A DNA stretch of 64,000 nucleotides, from positions 77,602,716 to 77,666,715 of the forward strand of contig OY720642.1 in assembly GCA_963169105.1 (NCBI GenBank), written 5' to 3'. The notes under the pieces were generated by a model. The model saw only the letters and a list, made by a program, of their open reading frames with translations, was not told the origin of the DNA and searched no databases. The translations under genes were made by a program, and so were the position numbers. This document shows positions 48,066 through 59,825 of the stretch, one piece after another (positions within the stretch are counted from its first letter, which is position 1; each line of letters opens with the position of its first letter). This DNA comes from Ceriagrion tenellum. Taxonomy: Eukaryota; Arthropoda; Insecta; Odonata; Coenagrionidae.

Positions 48066-48115
48066 GCCGACGTTTCGCGGAGTCCAACTCGTACGTACGA
48101 CTCCGTCGCGGTATT
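48066..48115 (-). ncRNA. Stem plus GAAACG motif, hammerhead-like (weak)
   Basis: On the minus strand GGAGTCGTACGTACGAGTTG then GACTCCGCGAAACGTCGGC forms a 6 bp GGAGTC/GACTCC stem followed shortly by GAAAC. The CUGAUGA box is absent. This type of 'GAAACGTCGGC' end is common in animal repeats. Confidence 0.2.
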
Positions 48116-48846
48116 CGACATTTAGGCAAAAGTAACTGCCAAACGTTTTTTCGAATCCTCGACTTGATGTCACAACTCGTTAATTGTAAGCAACTACTAT
48201 AAAAATATGAAATGTTTAATTTCACGTTTTGAAGAGAATCTGCACATAGGTTGCATAGACATGTAATCAAATTATTACAAACTTGCGTCATGTGTCATTA
48301 GGCTATGTGATAAAACAGCATAGAATTACCAACAAACACATCGATTAAATACAATTCCTTCACTTTAATTGATAGATACCACGAAGGAGAAGACGTAAGC
48401 AAGGATTCACCCATTTCTGTACATAAACAAAAATTTCTCCAACCATCTTGAACACATTATAGACTGACTCGCAACAATCCTGGGGGGTTTGTTTATAACC
48501 ATGGTATTAATACATTGAATGGGTATAGTTGCTCTGGTTACGCACCTCGGTCACATATAGATACTTCAGCGATTCGATACTGCCGACCTTGTGACGTTGC
48601 GTGGAGGGTAGACCTGCAGGATTCCGAGGTTAGATGACTGTGATTTTTTCATTGAGATTAGCCTTCCGGAGTTAATTTTTATTCCCCGGGGAAAAGATAT
48701 CCAGATGGATGTTTACTTGCGCCTCCAGCCTCCATTTCAAATGCACCGCTGTAGCTTACACTCCAGGGTACGTCACAGGGATGGATGCGCAGAACAAACG
48801 CGTTTTCGTTGTCGGTAACGACCTACCTTAAGAATTAATACCATTT

Positions 48847-49143
48847 TTGAACCGATCGAGATAATCCCGAACACGTAACTAAGACGTCACAAGGTGCTAT
48901 AACGAACGGTTCGAGATTTTGCTTTGTTTTACTCGCAAGGATGGGCAACAGAGGTTTCTGACATTTTATTTGTTGCAAGGTCCTTATACCCTAAATTTGG
49001 ACCTTGATTTGTTACTGATCGAAAAATCTGCGCGAATGTTTAACCATAGGTTTAAATGGGCCAAAATATCGAGCCATTCGTGATTGTACCACGAGACTCC
49101 CTATAGTTACGTGATCGGAATTATCTCATGAGGAGTTTTAACC
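48847..49143. repeat. ~297 bp MITE with long TIRs, copy 2
   Basis: TTGAACCGATCGAGATAATC and 'cacgtaactaagacgtcac' at the left pair with the right end (reverse complement CATGAGATAATTCCGATCAC). Same family, length and TIR layout as 45.92-46.22 kb. Confidence 0.85.
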
Positions 49144-49862
49144 CATATTGGATTACATATATTGTGGAGATCCATATTAAAATATAGATGAATTGTTTTT
49201 TCCGACATTAATTACAAGTGTCTGTCCCCTTGTGCGGTTTGAATATCGATCGCAAAAACGAATACGAAGGAACGCTGATCGCCTTCCCCATACGTTCAGG
49301 TAGTTTCATGGAAAATTTACGATTGGTTCTCAGAATAACGTCACTTTTTCGGATGGTGCTCTTTGTTTATTAGAATAAGTCGTGTATTAGAGTAAATTGT
49401 CTTTGAACTTCCGCGTAAATCCCAAACATGTCTCATGACCCTTGCCAGTGCCGTTTTTTTCGTTTAGACAGCACCAGCTCCATTTACATCAATATTCGAA
49501 AGTGATATAATCCAAACTGAGCACATATGACGTATAAATAAGAGTTTTCCTTAAAGCAAGGAGAATCGATCTATTGACAAAGATACCCGCCCATTAATTT
49601 GAACATTAGCAGCGATCTGATATGCGGACGACGCTCGTCTTTTACAGGTGAAGAACGTATTTCACAATATTTGAGCGCCTGTTCGTATTAGAAAGTCGTA
49701 CAATTTTAAAGTTTTAGTTTAGTGCGAGAGATGACTTGCTTTAAAAAACTTAAGTCTTATGTTAATGTTAATTGGACGCTATGGTTAGGGCTCTTGTGTA
49801 TCAATTTTAGATGTAGTTACGTGCGACGAATTTGTAAGCAATAAGCTCTGATATTGCAAAGA
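49144..49862. promoter_or_regulatory. Upstream region of the ZAD exon
   Basis: Holds the 5' UTR and promoter if the ZAD exon at 49863 is the first coding exon. No TATA box or initiator could be picked with confidence. Confidence 0.3.
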
Positions 49863-49997
49863 ATGGAATCAGTGCGATTTGCTGGTTTTTGCAGACTGTG
49901 CTTGTGTGGTAGTAGAGACCTGTTGGATGTATTTGATGAAAGTAGCCACAATGGACTTCCTGTTGTTAGAATGATAGAAGATTTAATCCAGCTAAAA
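49863..49997 (+). CDS. ZAD-domain zinc-finger protein, first coding exon
   Basis: Reads MESVRFAGFC, RLCLCGSRDLLDVFDESS and HNGLPVVRMIEDLIQLK, then a GT (AAA|GTACGC). This matches the N-terminal half of the ZAD domain: CRLCL at residues 10-14 with the first zinc Cys pair (C10, C13), L-DVFDES, and a helix ending IEDLIQLKV. The second Cys pair (usually in LPxxICxxC) would be in the next exon. An in-frame TAA seven codons upstream and a good start context (A at -3, G at +4) support this start. ZAD proteins are usually nuclear DNA-binding factors with C2H2 fingers downstream. No C2H2 array was found in this window, so the rest may lie beyond 64 kb, or this may be a stranded exon. The donor is weak. 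Confidence 0.75.
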
Positions 49998-49999
49998 GT

Positions 50000-51943
50000 A
50001 CGCCCTGGCAATGGTTAAAGTGATAGTACTTTACGTATCCGACAAAAAATACATTTCGTTACAGGATCCATAAATCATATACGTTTCGTTAACTGATCCT
50101 TGTAATTAACGAAATAACCCTGGATTGGTTTATGAAGTTGACATTGCTTGTGTATGCTGCCTATTCTTATAGTAGGGTAATTTAGTATATTGCCTCTTCC
50201 AGAGTAACCTTGTAATTTTATTTAGAAATCATAGCAGTAATTCTCCTCCCCTAGTTACTCAAATGCAGAATAATTTTTCTAAAAATACATCCTATGCTTC
50301 TTTAATTAATTTCATAAAACTCATTCAAAGGAGCTCTCAGAAGCTTGATTGTGTTAATTTTGGGTGCTCTAATCTTAGAACCATCTAAAAAATCCATACA
50401 TATCAAGCAGTATACACTGTCAGGGTTGGCACTGTGAAAACAGATTAATTCTCAGTAGTAACCCCAAAAAGCGACCTTTACTTATTAAATTCCTCCACTC
50501 TGGTTCCTTTGCATCAGTTACCCTCCACAGTGCTTTGTACATGCCCTCCTTTTTTAGGACTCCTAATTTTAATTCTCATAAGAGAATACCATTGCATTCA
50601 CTGATGTCCTCAGTCAACACCTTCCTCTCACCCCTCGTTTATAAATGTACTCAGTTATTCAATTGTCTCAATTTAGGCAAACCAACAATGCATGATTCTT
50701 TCATACATATTTATTTATGGAGCATATTTTCTTCATCCTTATGTAACCTACTCATTTCTAAACTTAACCCTTCATCTTTTTTTAGAGAGCTTTGAAGATA
50801 CCCTCTTCCAATTCCCAACTCCTTGCTTACCCAAGATCCACTGCCATGTCACTGATTACAACCATAGGTTCTCAAACTGCAGCCTATAAGGGTAAGCATT
50901 AACCATTTTAAGTGCGGTTCACACTTAGATATATAAAAGGAAATAATGATTAATATTTAGAGCTCTATGGGTTTAAAGCATTTGTTTAAATAAATCAAAA
51001 TGTTATTTGTCAAAGGATGAATGAAAACTACATTAACTAATTAAAGAAATAATATTTGTGAAAATAAAATGTGGAGATTATGCTACAGGACTAAATTTTC
51101 AAATGACAGCAGTAGTGTACTTCCTCCTTTGATACTGATTAAGACCTCTCAGCTACCCAATTATCAACAAATATTTTCTTTTCCATCCTATTCTCCCCTC
51201 TATCATGAAATGAGAATTGTTCGCAAGTTTTTCACATACTCCATCCTCTTACTTAGCTGCTTACACTCCAACCCCTTTACTGTCTTCCTTTCCAAACGTA
51301 GCACCTTCTAAATGCTCCTCCACACTAACAACAAACTTGCTTACAAACACAAATAGCTCATAATCCTATTTCTCCCGTCCCTAGGCTAGATTCACGTCAC
51401 CAGTGCCCTCATTTTAATACCTCCTTTGTTAAAGCAATTCCTGTCCTCTTCCTACCAGCATTTTCTGCAGATTTACCCAGGCATCTTTTTTCCTCCAGTT
51501 AGTGCCACCTATCTTTCACTATTGACCATGCTCCCTTCACCTTAAAACTCATGACCTAACTTTTATGATTGTTCAGTTTTCTCATACTGTTTACCTTTGT
51601 ATCAACCAATGACAGGCTTTAGTTTATAAACACCAAACAATAAGAACATATTATCTCGTATGCTAGTCTTATTTTATTCATCTAGGGCGCCTTTCCTTAT
51701 TTTATTATGTTGAAAATTTCATTATTCTTCATTGTATACACATACATTATTCAATGTGGCTCTCAACACACAAACATGGAAATAAATTCTCTGGCTACAT
51801 ACTGGGTCAGGTCCATCTCTTCCAAATTCTTCATGTGCACCCAGAAAAAAGCCTGCATGCAGCAAAGAATCAATGCATCTCCAACAGTCACCACAAATGT
51901 AAGTTTGCACCAGGTGACGCAGTTTCAGATGCTTTGTCAATAC
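50000..51943. other. Unassigned stretch, possibly intron of ZAD gene
   Basis: CT-rich in 50,480-51,600. No exon for the second half of the ZAD domain was found. Confidence 0.35.
50846..50891 (+). repeat. Inverted repeat, left arm (hAT-like end?)
   Basis: ATGTCACTGATTACAACC, then TAGGTTCTCAAACTGCAGCC and 'tataagg', is repeated in inverted form at 55553-55599. The word GGTTCTCAAACTG resembles hAT-type terminal repeats. Confidence 0.7.
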
Positions 51944-52502
51944 AGTTAGAACGAGGTATCATTTCTCCTACAAATCATCCTAAATTTGGTCTCATGTTAA
52001 ACAAAATACTCCACACCCCATTAGATACCTAAATTTGTATAGTACATTGTAGACAGAATTCTATCTCAGCTTTTTACCACACCACTTAACCATGTTGCCA
52101 ACAAACAAAAGCCATTGTACATGGTAAACAGTAGGTTTTGCACTCTTGAGAGACGTCTAAAATAAGAGCAATTTTTAACACCTAATTCAAACAAAAATTA
52201 CCACTTAGTAGCTTGTGTTTTCTTGACTATATTTAAAAATAAATCATGAATTCACCGCTGTTATTTTATCGGAATCTCAATAGAACCTTCCATTGTGAAT
52301 AAGTTCTAAACATACCACCTTAATAAAGTATCAAGATAAAGACTTCTACATAAATTAATTACCGAGAATGTTGGTTATATAAAAGTATATAATTATACCA
52401 TTAATATCATATTTGCATCTTTCTGTCAACAGCTGCCTAAATTAAACAAAATTTGTAGTATGGTCTCCATTTAGAACAGAGAAACATTTCACTCTAACTA
52501 CC
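51944..52502 (+). repeat. TTAA-MITE copy, diverged
   Basis: Begins GTTAGAACGAGGTATCATTT and shares 'aaatttggtctcat' near its left end with the 8.75 kb copy. Later it has 'tttcttgactatatttaaaa' and ends CACTCTAACTACC followed by TTCA. Same orientation and length (~559 bp) as the 8.75 kb copy. Confidence 0.75.
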
Positions 52503-52506
52503 TTCA

Positions 52507-55500
52507 GGAAATTTTCGAACCCCGCAGAAAGTCATCCAATAACTTTTTTTGCTAAATATGATGGTCTGCACGTAACTTAGACACCTCATTTTCCTGGCCA
52601 TCATTCCATACACTACATTCCACAAAAAAAATTCCATGCACCACTTAAAAATGGCCACAAAACATCTCAAAGGTGAGAAATTATTTTAATCTTTCTAAGT
52701 ACAGACCAACTGGTAAAAAATAAGGAAAATATCAGGCATACTGATTGATATTATTCAATCATACCAGGTGCAGCTGAAGTTCACCAGAGTCAAAATACCA
52801 AAAGAATACTCCCTTCCAGGACTGCTAACAAATGCTACTAAAATTTTGCTCTGAAGATAATACCAAATGGACATACATAAAACAAGTCAAGGTCATTCCA
52901 TAGGAATGGTTTTCTAGTCACTCGTCAGTGACATGGAAGACCATACACCATATTCATCCGGAGGTCAATTAAGATGGTTACCTTGTCACTAACAGATATT
53001 ACACAAAACTGGAACAAAGCATATAGTTTTGTTCCGGAATGAAACTAGAGGCTTTCTTTTCACGATAGTTTCATTTCGGAAGGAAACTTTATGCACAACT
53101 TGACTTTAGCTTCTTCAACGGAATGGAAGTAGAATTTTGAACGAAATATAATGTTCTGGAACTGTACCTTCTTTTGAATAGTATCAGTTTAAGTGAAGTG
53201 GCGGATGCACTTTCAGTTCTCAGCCATGGTTCCGGGCCCAATCAGGTCTTACCTCAGGGAATCATCACCATTACTCACACTGCATAAGCAATTGGAATCC
53301 TTATGGTATACCAACAAAGTAGGCTTGGAAACAGTGCAACAATGAAACTATCGAAATATCATAACTGCAGACATATTATGCACCTCAGCAACAGATGACT
53401 TAATAACTTCAGCATCAGGAACATGCAACAATTTCAGAAATCGCAATGAGTGTAATATTTGACATTAGAACTATTTGGAATCTTTATAATCGGAGATATG
53501 AGGTACTTGAAAATATTTTTTAAACTGAAAATTGTTAATTCCATTAATAATATAACGATTACAAAATATCTATCAATCATATATCCAGCCTGCTTTCTTG
53601 TTTTTTATCATCTGCTTCAAATGTAAAACAAGCGCTCTTCACCCACTTGCATCCGGCAGACTTGATAATTTTAGGATTAATTTCCCATGCGTGAAATCTG
53701 TTTGAAAATTCTTTTGCTTAGAAACTCCTCCTCATTATGAGTGAAAAGAGATTGAACCCTGATAATGTTCTATTGTAGTGACTTAAGTATGTTTACTTAG
53801 GAGTGTCAACTCTTCCCATCCCCTTACCTCCGGACCTTCTTGTCTTCCCCCAGTTGAGGTTGGGGGAGCAAGAAAGGGGTCCCTTTCTCCCCCCCTCTCA
53901 CCACCACCGGCTGGGATTCCCCAGCAGGGGTTTGGCGGTCAGTCTTGCCGGGTTATAAACCCTAAGCATGAGAGATTTTTCCAGGCAGATGAGCCAATGC
54001 TCGTACGCAAAGGTGTAGGACACTGACCCTATTGAAAAGGCTAAGGTGCATGGCGGAAGGGTTATAATGCAAAAAGGGAGAAAAGTGGTCACGGTGTGGA
54101 TACAAAGACTTTGAGGACACAATGGTGACTACTGGAGCAGAGGGATGGAGGTCTCTTACGGAGAAGGGAAGGAGATGGAAAAATCCCAGACCATTTGTAA
54201 AATGTTAATCCGATATGCAGCAGCCAAGGAGGACAAGGGTGCCCAATAGATTCCAGGCCTTGCTCTCAAACAGTATGTAATAGGAAAACTAGAAATTCCC
54301 ATCACCTCTAGTTCTCTCTTTATCTTTTGCTTTGCTTGAAATCTTTTACAAATATTCCATATGCATGTACATTAGGACGATAGCATCTGCATTTCCCCTC
54401 GTGATCCTTTGGATGAGATCTTGATAGTGGGGGACCGGGAGGTGAGGGGGCGGCGCATTGGCTAAAGGTAGGCACCGCATTCCCACTGCACACATGCGAG
54501 GACCATGGCATATTAGCTGTTCAGATATCAGGTTCATTTTTGCAGTCTTAAAGATTAAACTGCAGGTATACCATAAGGATTCTTATGGTTTATGCTGTGG
54601 CTGTTTGACTACATGAAGGGATTTACGTAAACGATATATTTAGATCAGCCCCAAGTGGGCTATCATACATCCCTTCCTTACCAGTTGAGAGATTGTGCTG
54701 TCCTGCACAGAATACAATATAACCTTAATTTCTCCTTAGGTTAAAATTTTTCGCCATTAAAAGCATTGAAAATGTTGGTTTCTTTCAATTGTTATCAATC
54801 ATGATGAAACACCTTGACTCACCCCATACTATACCCAAGTGGCATACGTTACAGCAGGTCATTTTGAAAAATCTATGTATGCTTTTAAAATGCCTCTGAA
54901 CGCAAGCCAGAACCATAGGGGGGAAGGTGGGAAATGAATCTTTTCCTAGCCTTAACCAAACAGTTATCGAACTTATCGGAACAGTTCCTCTTTCGTTCCT
55001 ATGGGTTTTCATTATGAGATTTTTGTTCCCACTTATGGTTATGAAACTTTATCTGAACCATTCCATAAACATGACTTTAGTTTCGTTTAACATCCCTGGT
55101 CACTAACACAAGCGATTTCTCAATACACCCATGTTCAACATCCACTCACAGAACTCATCTTTTCCACTCCTTTTTCCTTCAGAATTGCTCACTTACGGAC
55201 CTTGCTGAAGTGTTTTAGACTAATCTGCAGGTCTATGCAGTAGAAATTTGGACACACAATTATGCTAAGTGAATCTGCCCTAACATTTTACAACTACTAA
55301 GATGCAATAACCTGTAACATTTCACAATTAGGTGTTCCAAAATAAACCACTAGTTTCATTTAACTATGTACGGCACTAGTTATGTAGACTTAGGCAAAAA
55401 TGCAGAAGGTAGTCATACCACACAAGGCCTTAAAATGATACTTCATTAAACATCCATTTGGATGTGTCAACTGCTAGATGACATAAGGTACCACAGCAAA

Positions 55501-55550
55501 ACAAGCACTTCAAATGCATAACTGAAGCTTTAGCTTCGTAAAATTATTGC
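52507..55550. other. Unassigned stretch
   Basis: 53,820-54,200 is locally G- or C-rich with 'gcaggggtttggcggtcagt', which may be the 5' part of a LINE, but no protein motif supports this. Otherwise nothing was recognised. Confidence 0.35.
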
Positions 55551-55552
55551 AA

Positions 55553-55599
55553 CCTTATAGGGCTGCAGTTTGAGAACCTAAGGTTGTAATCAGTGACAT
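55553..55599 (-). repeat. Inverted repeat, right arm
   Basis: Reverse complement of 50846-50891 over about 46 bp with two or three differences. It lies 233 bp past the stop codon of RpS23. Confidence 0.7.
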
Positions 55600-55831
55600 C
55601 ACTGTTAGGCTGAGAATTACTATTAAGTGGTGTTGCCACTTTCAACCCAGTTACATAAGTCGTAAAGCAACACTAATGGTGCCTCAACCAATTCTTCCTT
55701 CAACTAATAAAAATATCTCATCGTCAACTAGGCCAACCATTAATATTAACAGAGAAACCACAATAAGAGGCAAAATAAAAAATCATGTGGTGTGTCATTT
55801 TACTGTATTGAAATTTTACATAATGCGAAAA

Positions 55832-57899
55832 TTAAGAACGAGGTCTCTCTTTCTTCTCTTTGTATAGGGCAAGCAGGGAGACATTAGCAACTTTAACAAC
55901 CTTGAAACGAACTCCTGCAAGTAAAAGAAGGGAAAAGGATTAAGTACATAAATACAAATAAAATTTCTTAAATAATATTTCACTAAAACTATCACCAGAA
56001 ATTACTGAATTTCCTGGACAAACCTTAGGTAAATAGCTCAATTCACCAATTAACAACAATTTCTTACACAGGAAATTAGAAAATCGAGAACAGTGAATGA
56101 GTTTGATGGAGACAGATTTAAAAACGACAAATTATAATAAGAGTGCATGATTTCTTCTTTCAGAACATGACCCAGTGCAGAGCATTGGGGTGCATGTCCT
56201 TTTAAGGAGCTAGGTACTCAGCAAAACAGGCAGCGGCACACATCCTTATGTATAATGAGCCCCATTTTTAAGAGTTTTCATGAAAACTGTGCACATGTCA
56301 TTTACATAAAGACATTTGTCTGAAAGCTAATTGAGGACCATTTCAAAGAACAAAATGTTGAGCAAATATGTCTCAGGTTAACTCATTTGCTCCTTACTTC
56401 ACAAACAGAAATTACTGAACATTTTAATTTTCATAGCAAGGTAAAAATTTCACACGAGGACAACTTTCACTGTCACAGAGTTGTTCATAACTATACAGCG
56501 TAGAGATATCATGGGAATAATTAGTGCTCGGAATCGTCAAATCAGTAGATTCAACCCAGCCAACAATAAACAGTTAAAGTCGAACAAATAACAGTTCGGA
56601 CAGCCAATAATTAAATTTGCGCATTGACAAACATCTCATGCTTTAAAAACGATAAAAGACCAAAATTTCGCCAGTATCCAACCATGCATGTCATGAAAGG
56701 ATGCGTAGCAGATGCCATGGCTTGGTTTTCACGGGAGAAAAAATCCCGGTTAGTAATTGCTGAAGATAAGTCATCACCAGTAAAAATTCCCAATTCCAAA
56801 ACGATCACATCCACCAATATAAGCACGTTGATCATTGCAAACGCGTAGCAACAAATTACTCATTGTTTTAGAATAATTTAAGGTAAGGTAAAATGAAACC
56901 AACGGAAAATTATCAGGTTAAATTATCCAAGTTAACTAAATGTCAATGCATTCGAGAATTCAATCGCAATCTGGCAGCATAGAGGTTCGTTCGAACCACA
57001 TAAACACACAAATCTGCTTACACACGAGTTGGCTCTCGTATTTCGTGGATGAACATGAATCACGACAATATAGTATTCAGTATTGAAAATTTTCCATATC
57101 AGAAAAACTATCACGTCACCGCACAGATTGAGGGCAGAAGGTCGTCTAGTAACATTTAAAGTTTAATGCATAACCAGTAAAATAGTCATCTGAAACATAC
57201 CTGGGATATCACCCACAGCGTGTCCTTTACGTCCAAATCCTGCCACCAGAACCTCGTCGTTCTCCTCAATGGAATTTAGGGAACCGTCCCTAGGAACGAA
57301 TGCTGTTATTTTCTTTCCGTTCTTAATTAATTGGACCCTAACACACTTTCGAATAGCTGAATTCGGCTGCTTAGCTTCCACACCCCTGTAAAATACGAAC
57401 AAGATGTTATCACCTGCCTGACTTACTACCAGTCATTTTTTGAATTAACGAGTAGTTTAAGACAAAAAAATGTTTATCGAATGAACACCTACACTTTCTC
57501 AAGAACAATTCCCTTGGCGTGAGAAGCGCCAGCAAATGGGTTGGCCTTCCATCTTGAACCCAAGTGCGCCTTTTTGTAGTCTTTGTCTGCCCACCTTTGC
57601 TCGCGGCGGTGGTTAACGTGTTTTCGCGCAGTTCTGAGACCACGGGGCTTACCTATAAAAGAAAATACATGAATTAATTTCGTAAATTTAAATAGTATGC
57701 ATTTGATTACAGCTTTAAACTATACCTTAGCCGGGCGTTGACGCAAACCGACCACATGGTAAAACATCTACAAAACTTCTTCCACCACAGATAGATAACA
57801 ACTTTCCATTTAAAATAAACAACTTAAAGTTACTAAACGATAATTTACGAGTAATACAACTTAATAATATGAAAATGACTCAAATATTTACTAACCCAT
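55832..57899 (-). CDS. RpS23: Ribosomal protein S23 (uS12), four coding exons
   Basis: Core protein of the small cytosolic ribosomal subunit, at the decoding centre. Coding exons on the minus strand: 57899-57896 (ATGG), 57652-57493, 57385-57201, 55914-55832. They total 432 nt, giving 143 residues, the family's normal length. All introns are GT-AG (GTTAGT, GTAGGT, GTATGT donors) and phases agree. Exon 2 gives [20 protein letters not shown] and ends GIVLEKV. Exon 3 gives [20 protein letters not shown] with Pro62, the prolyl-hydroxylation site, and later [18 protein letters not shown]. Exon 4 gives [20 protein letters not shown] and ends ERPRS. Oddities: residues 90 and 93 are Ser (GSLNSI) where Cys and an aromatic or His are usual, and LYKEKK replaces LYKGKK. 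Introns and a full frame argue against a retrocopy. No canonical AATAAA follows; AATACA at 55809-55804 is possible. Confidence 0.97.
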
Positions 57900-57949
57900 T
57901 TCGCCACGAGGTTACTTTCCTCACTTGTCCCCAACGAAGAATTCTCGTG

Positions 57950-57959
57950 TCTCGCGAGA
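57950..57959. promoter_or_regulatory. TCTCGCGAGA promoter palindrome
   Basis: A perfect 10 bp palindrome 51 bp upstream of the RpS23 ATG, in a CpG-rich stretch with no TATA box. TCTCGCGAGA is a known core-promoter element of housekeeping and ribosomal genes in animals. Its role here is inferred from position. Confidence 0.55.
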
Positions 57960-59040
57960 CAATCGATGTGGCCTCTCGCAAGGTTCGATTTGGTTCGATG
58001 GGCTCTCGAACGATTCCCTTGTTCGAAACCTAAAGCGGGAACTCTGATTTTTACGCATCCCAAATCTGTGGCTAAAACTAATTTGATACATTGGTTCGTT
58101 CATAAAAGAGTAGAGTGAGGGGTGCATAAAACTAGCATTGAGATTGATATCTCCAGGGTACTTAAATTACTATCTCAAACATCCATTTAATTTGTAGGAT
58201 TACATGTTTTATAATTATCAGATCAAGCAATGGATAAATTTTCTGGGTCCCAAAATTTTGGACCTGCTAAGGATCGCTTCAAGTGTGATCTGTGGATCTT
58301 TCACTAGGGGGCAAAGTGAAGGCTCCCGAGAGAAAGCAGGAACACTCAAAGTATCCATGACGTGATTTAACATCATCAGCTCCAGCATAAAGACAACCAT
58401 GACGTGATATCATGTCATGCCGCACTCCATGCCGCAGGGTTTAGGTAGGCTAGTATCTGGGTTTAAGTGGAAGTGAGAAAAATTTCTCTCAACTTCTACA
58501 TAAACAGGGACCTATCTACCAATGATATTTCTTTCTAAATCTTATCATTTGTCCGAAACCTCTTCATTATGTCCTTAAAATTTATTCTTTCTTCCTCTTC
58601 CCCATTTACTCAATGTCCTCTCCTCTATCACAACTTAAAGCAATTCTTCACTATTAATTTCCTCTTCCAGTCATATACTTTCCCACCTTTTAATCTCCTC
58701 AAGAAGTTTTCTTTCCCCATTAACCACCCCTAGCAATTCTTTATTCTTCCCCTCTCAGTTCTCCACACCTTCTCCATCTTTCTTAAACACTGAGTATCAG
58801 CATATGATATATTTGAATATCTACAATTTTTTCATCTGAATAATCATATGCACAAACATCTTGGCAAGCACAAAATGATGAACTCATGATTTTTATGCAC
58901 CAAAATAAACTTTTCCTTTACACTTGAGGCAAGAATGCTTCTTTTTCCAAAGTCTTATGAGACACAATGAGGCCAAATAATTTTGTTTCCCCCGTTAACT
59001 TTGCTCCCATGCATGCTGTCTAAGCACAGTTACTGGCACA
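57960..59040. other. Upstream region of RpS23
   Basis: 57,960-58,040 has repeated 'ggttcga / tctcgaac' words. 58,395-58,440 contains 'gatatcatgtcatgccgcac', related to the palindrome at 61.39 kb. 58,500-58,800 is CT-rich. No gene. Confidence 0.4.
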
Positions 59041-59145
59041 GAAGTTGCTCATTCTAGGAAGGAAGACAGGTTCCCCTGCCATAGCCCCTGAAGCATTCTT
59101 CAATGCTGGGTCAGGCTCACAGGGCAAGGGGATGTTGCATTTTTC

Positions 59146-59643
59146 TCAAGGCCCAGGAGGGGTGTACTTTGGGAGGGAGCTGTCTAGTAGCTTGCCACAG
59201 ATGGCAATGCAGCAGAGCAGAAGGCGCCATCCTGAGGTAGCAGCTGCATTGCAAGGAATTTGTCCACCAGCGGCGAAGTGGGGTCCATCAAGAAACCCGA
59301 TATCATCGCCTCTTTGCACACTTTTGATGCCTTGCCCAAGCCACAGCAGAGGGCCACCCTCACCATTAAACGGAGGATACTCTATGAATGGTCCTACCAG
59401 TCGAGACTCATACAGATATCCCAGCAGAGCCATTGCATATTCCTTCCGGAGTTGCCAACAACGGTCCTCTTGACTGGGTCCTTGAAGAGTGCCACGTACA
59501 ACTTGGCCATGCTGAGGAAGAAACCGAACTCTCTGCCCAGTAGCTCGAACTTGGCCTTCCTTTTCTAGTCTGATCTTCCTTTTTCTGAGTCCATGAGTCT
59601 GCCTTATACAATTCTCATCTCCAAAGATGAAAACACTCCTCAT
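59146..59643 (-). pseudogene. Possible decayed retrocopy, unidentified protein
   Basis: GC-rich for the region. The minus strand has a 165-codon frame from 59643, but a neighbouring frame reads more protein-like: KFELLGREFGFFLSMAKLYV, ALFKDPVKRTVVGNSG, then stops, then KASKVCKEAMISGFLMDPTS and PLVDKFLAMQLLPQDG. The switching frames and internal stops suggest an intronless, decayed copy of a coding gene. I could not identify the parent. It could instead be a chance frame in a GC-rich patch. Confidence 0.35.
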
Positions 59644-59825
59644 ACGTTCTTCATATGCACCAGGCTCTTCTTTGTATCCTTACCCAAGGTCCCATCATCA
59701 GTTCCCTCATATTACCCCTTCCATTCAAAGCAGGCTTATTCCAATCCCTCATATCTCTCAATAATTCCTCCAATCCCACAATAAACCTTTCCTAACCAAC
59801 CTATCCTACACAACATGATGGTATG

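Larger units (their letters stand above)
46225..48846. other. Unassigned stretch between two MITE copies
   Basis: Contains a short LINE tail at 47.0 kb and a GAAAC-hairpin motif at 48.06 kb. No supported gene. Confidence 0.4.

Noticed and set aside
55915..57200. snoRNA in the largest RpS23 intron
   Set aside because: A GTGATGAC box-C-like word occurs at about 56770 on the minus strand, but no CTGA box lies at suitable distance.
57845..58127. 72- and 68-codon minus-strand frames upstream of RpS23
   Set aside because: They overlap the RpS23 5' leader and promoter in other frames and have no family resemblance.
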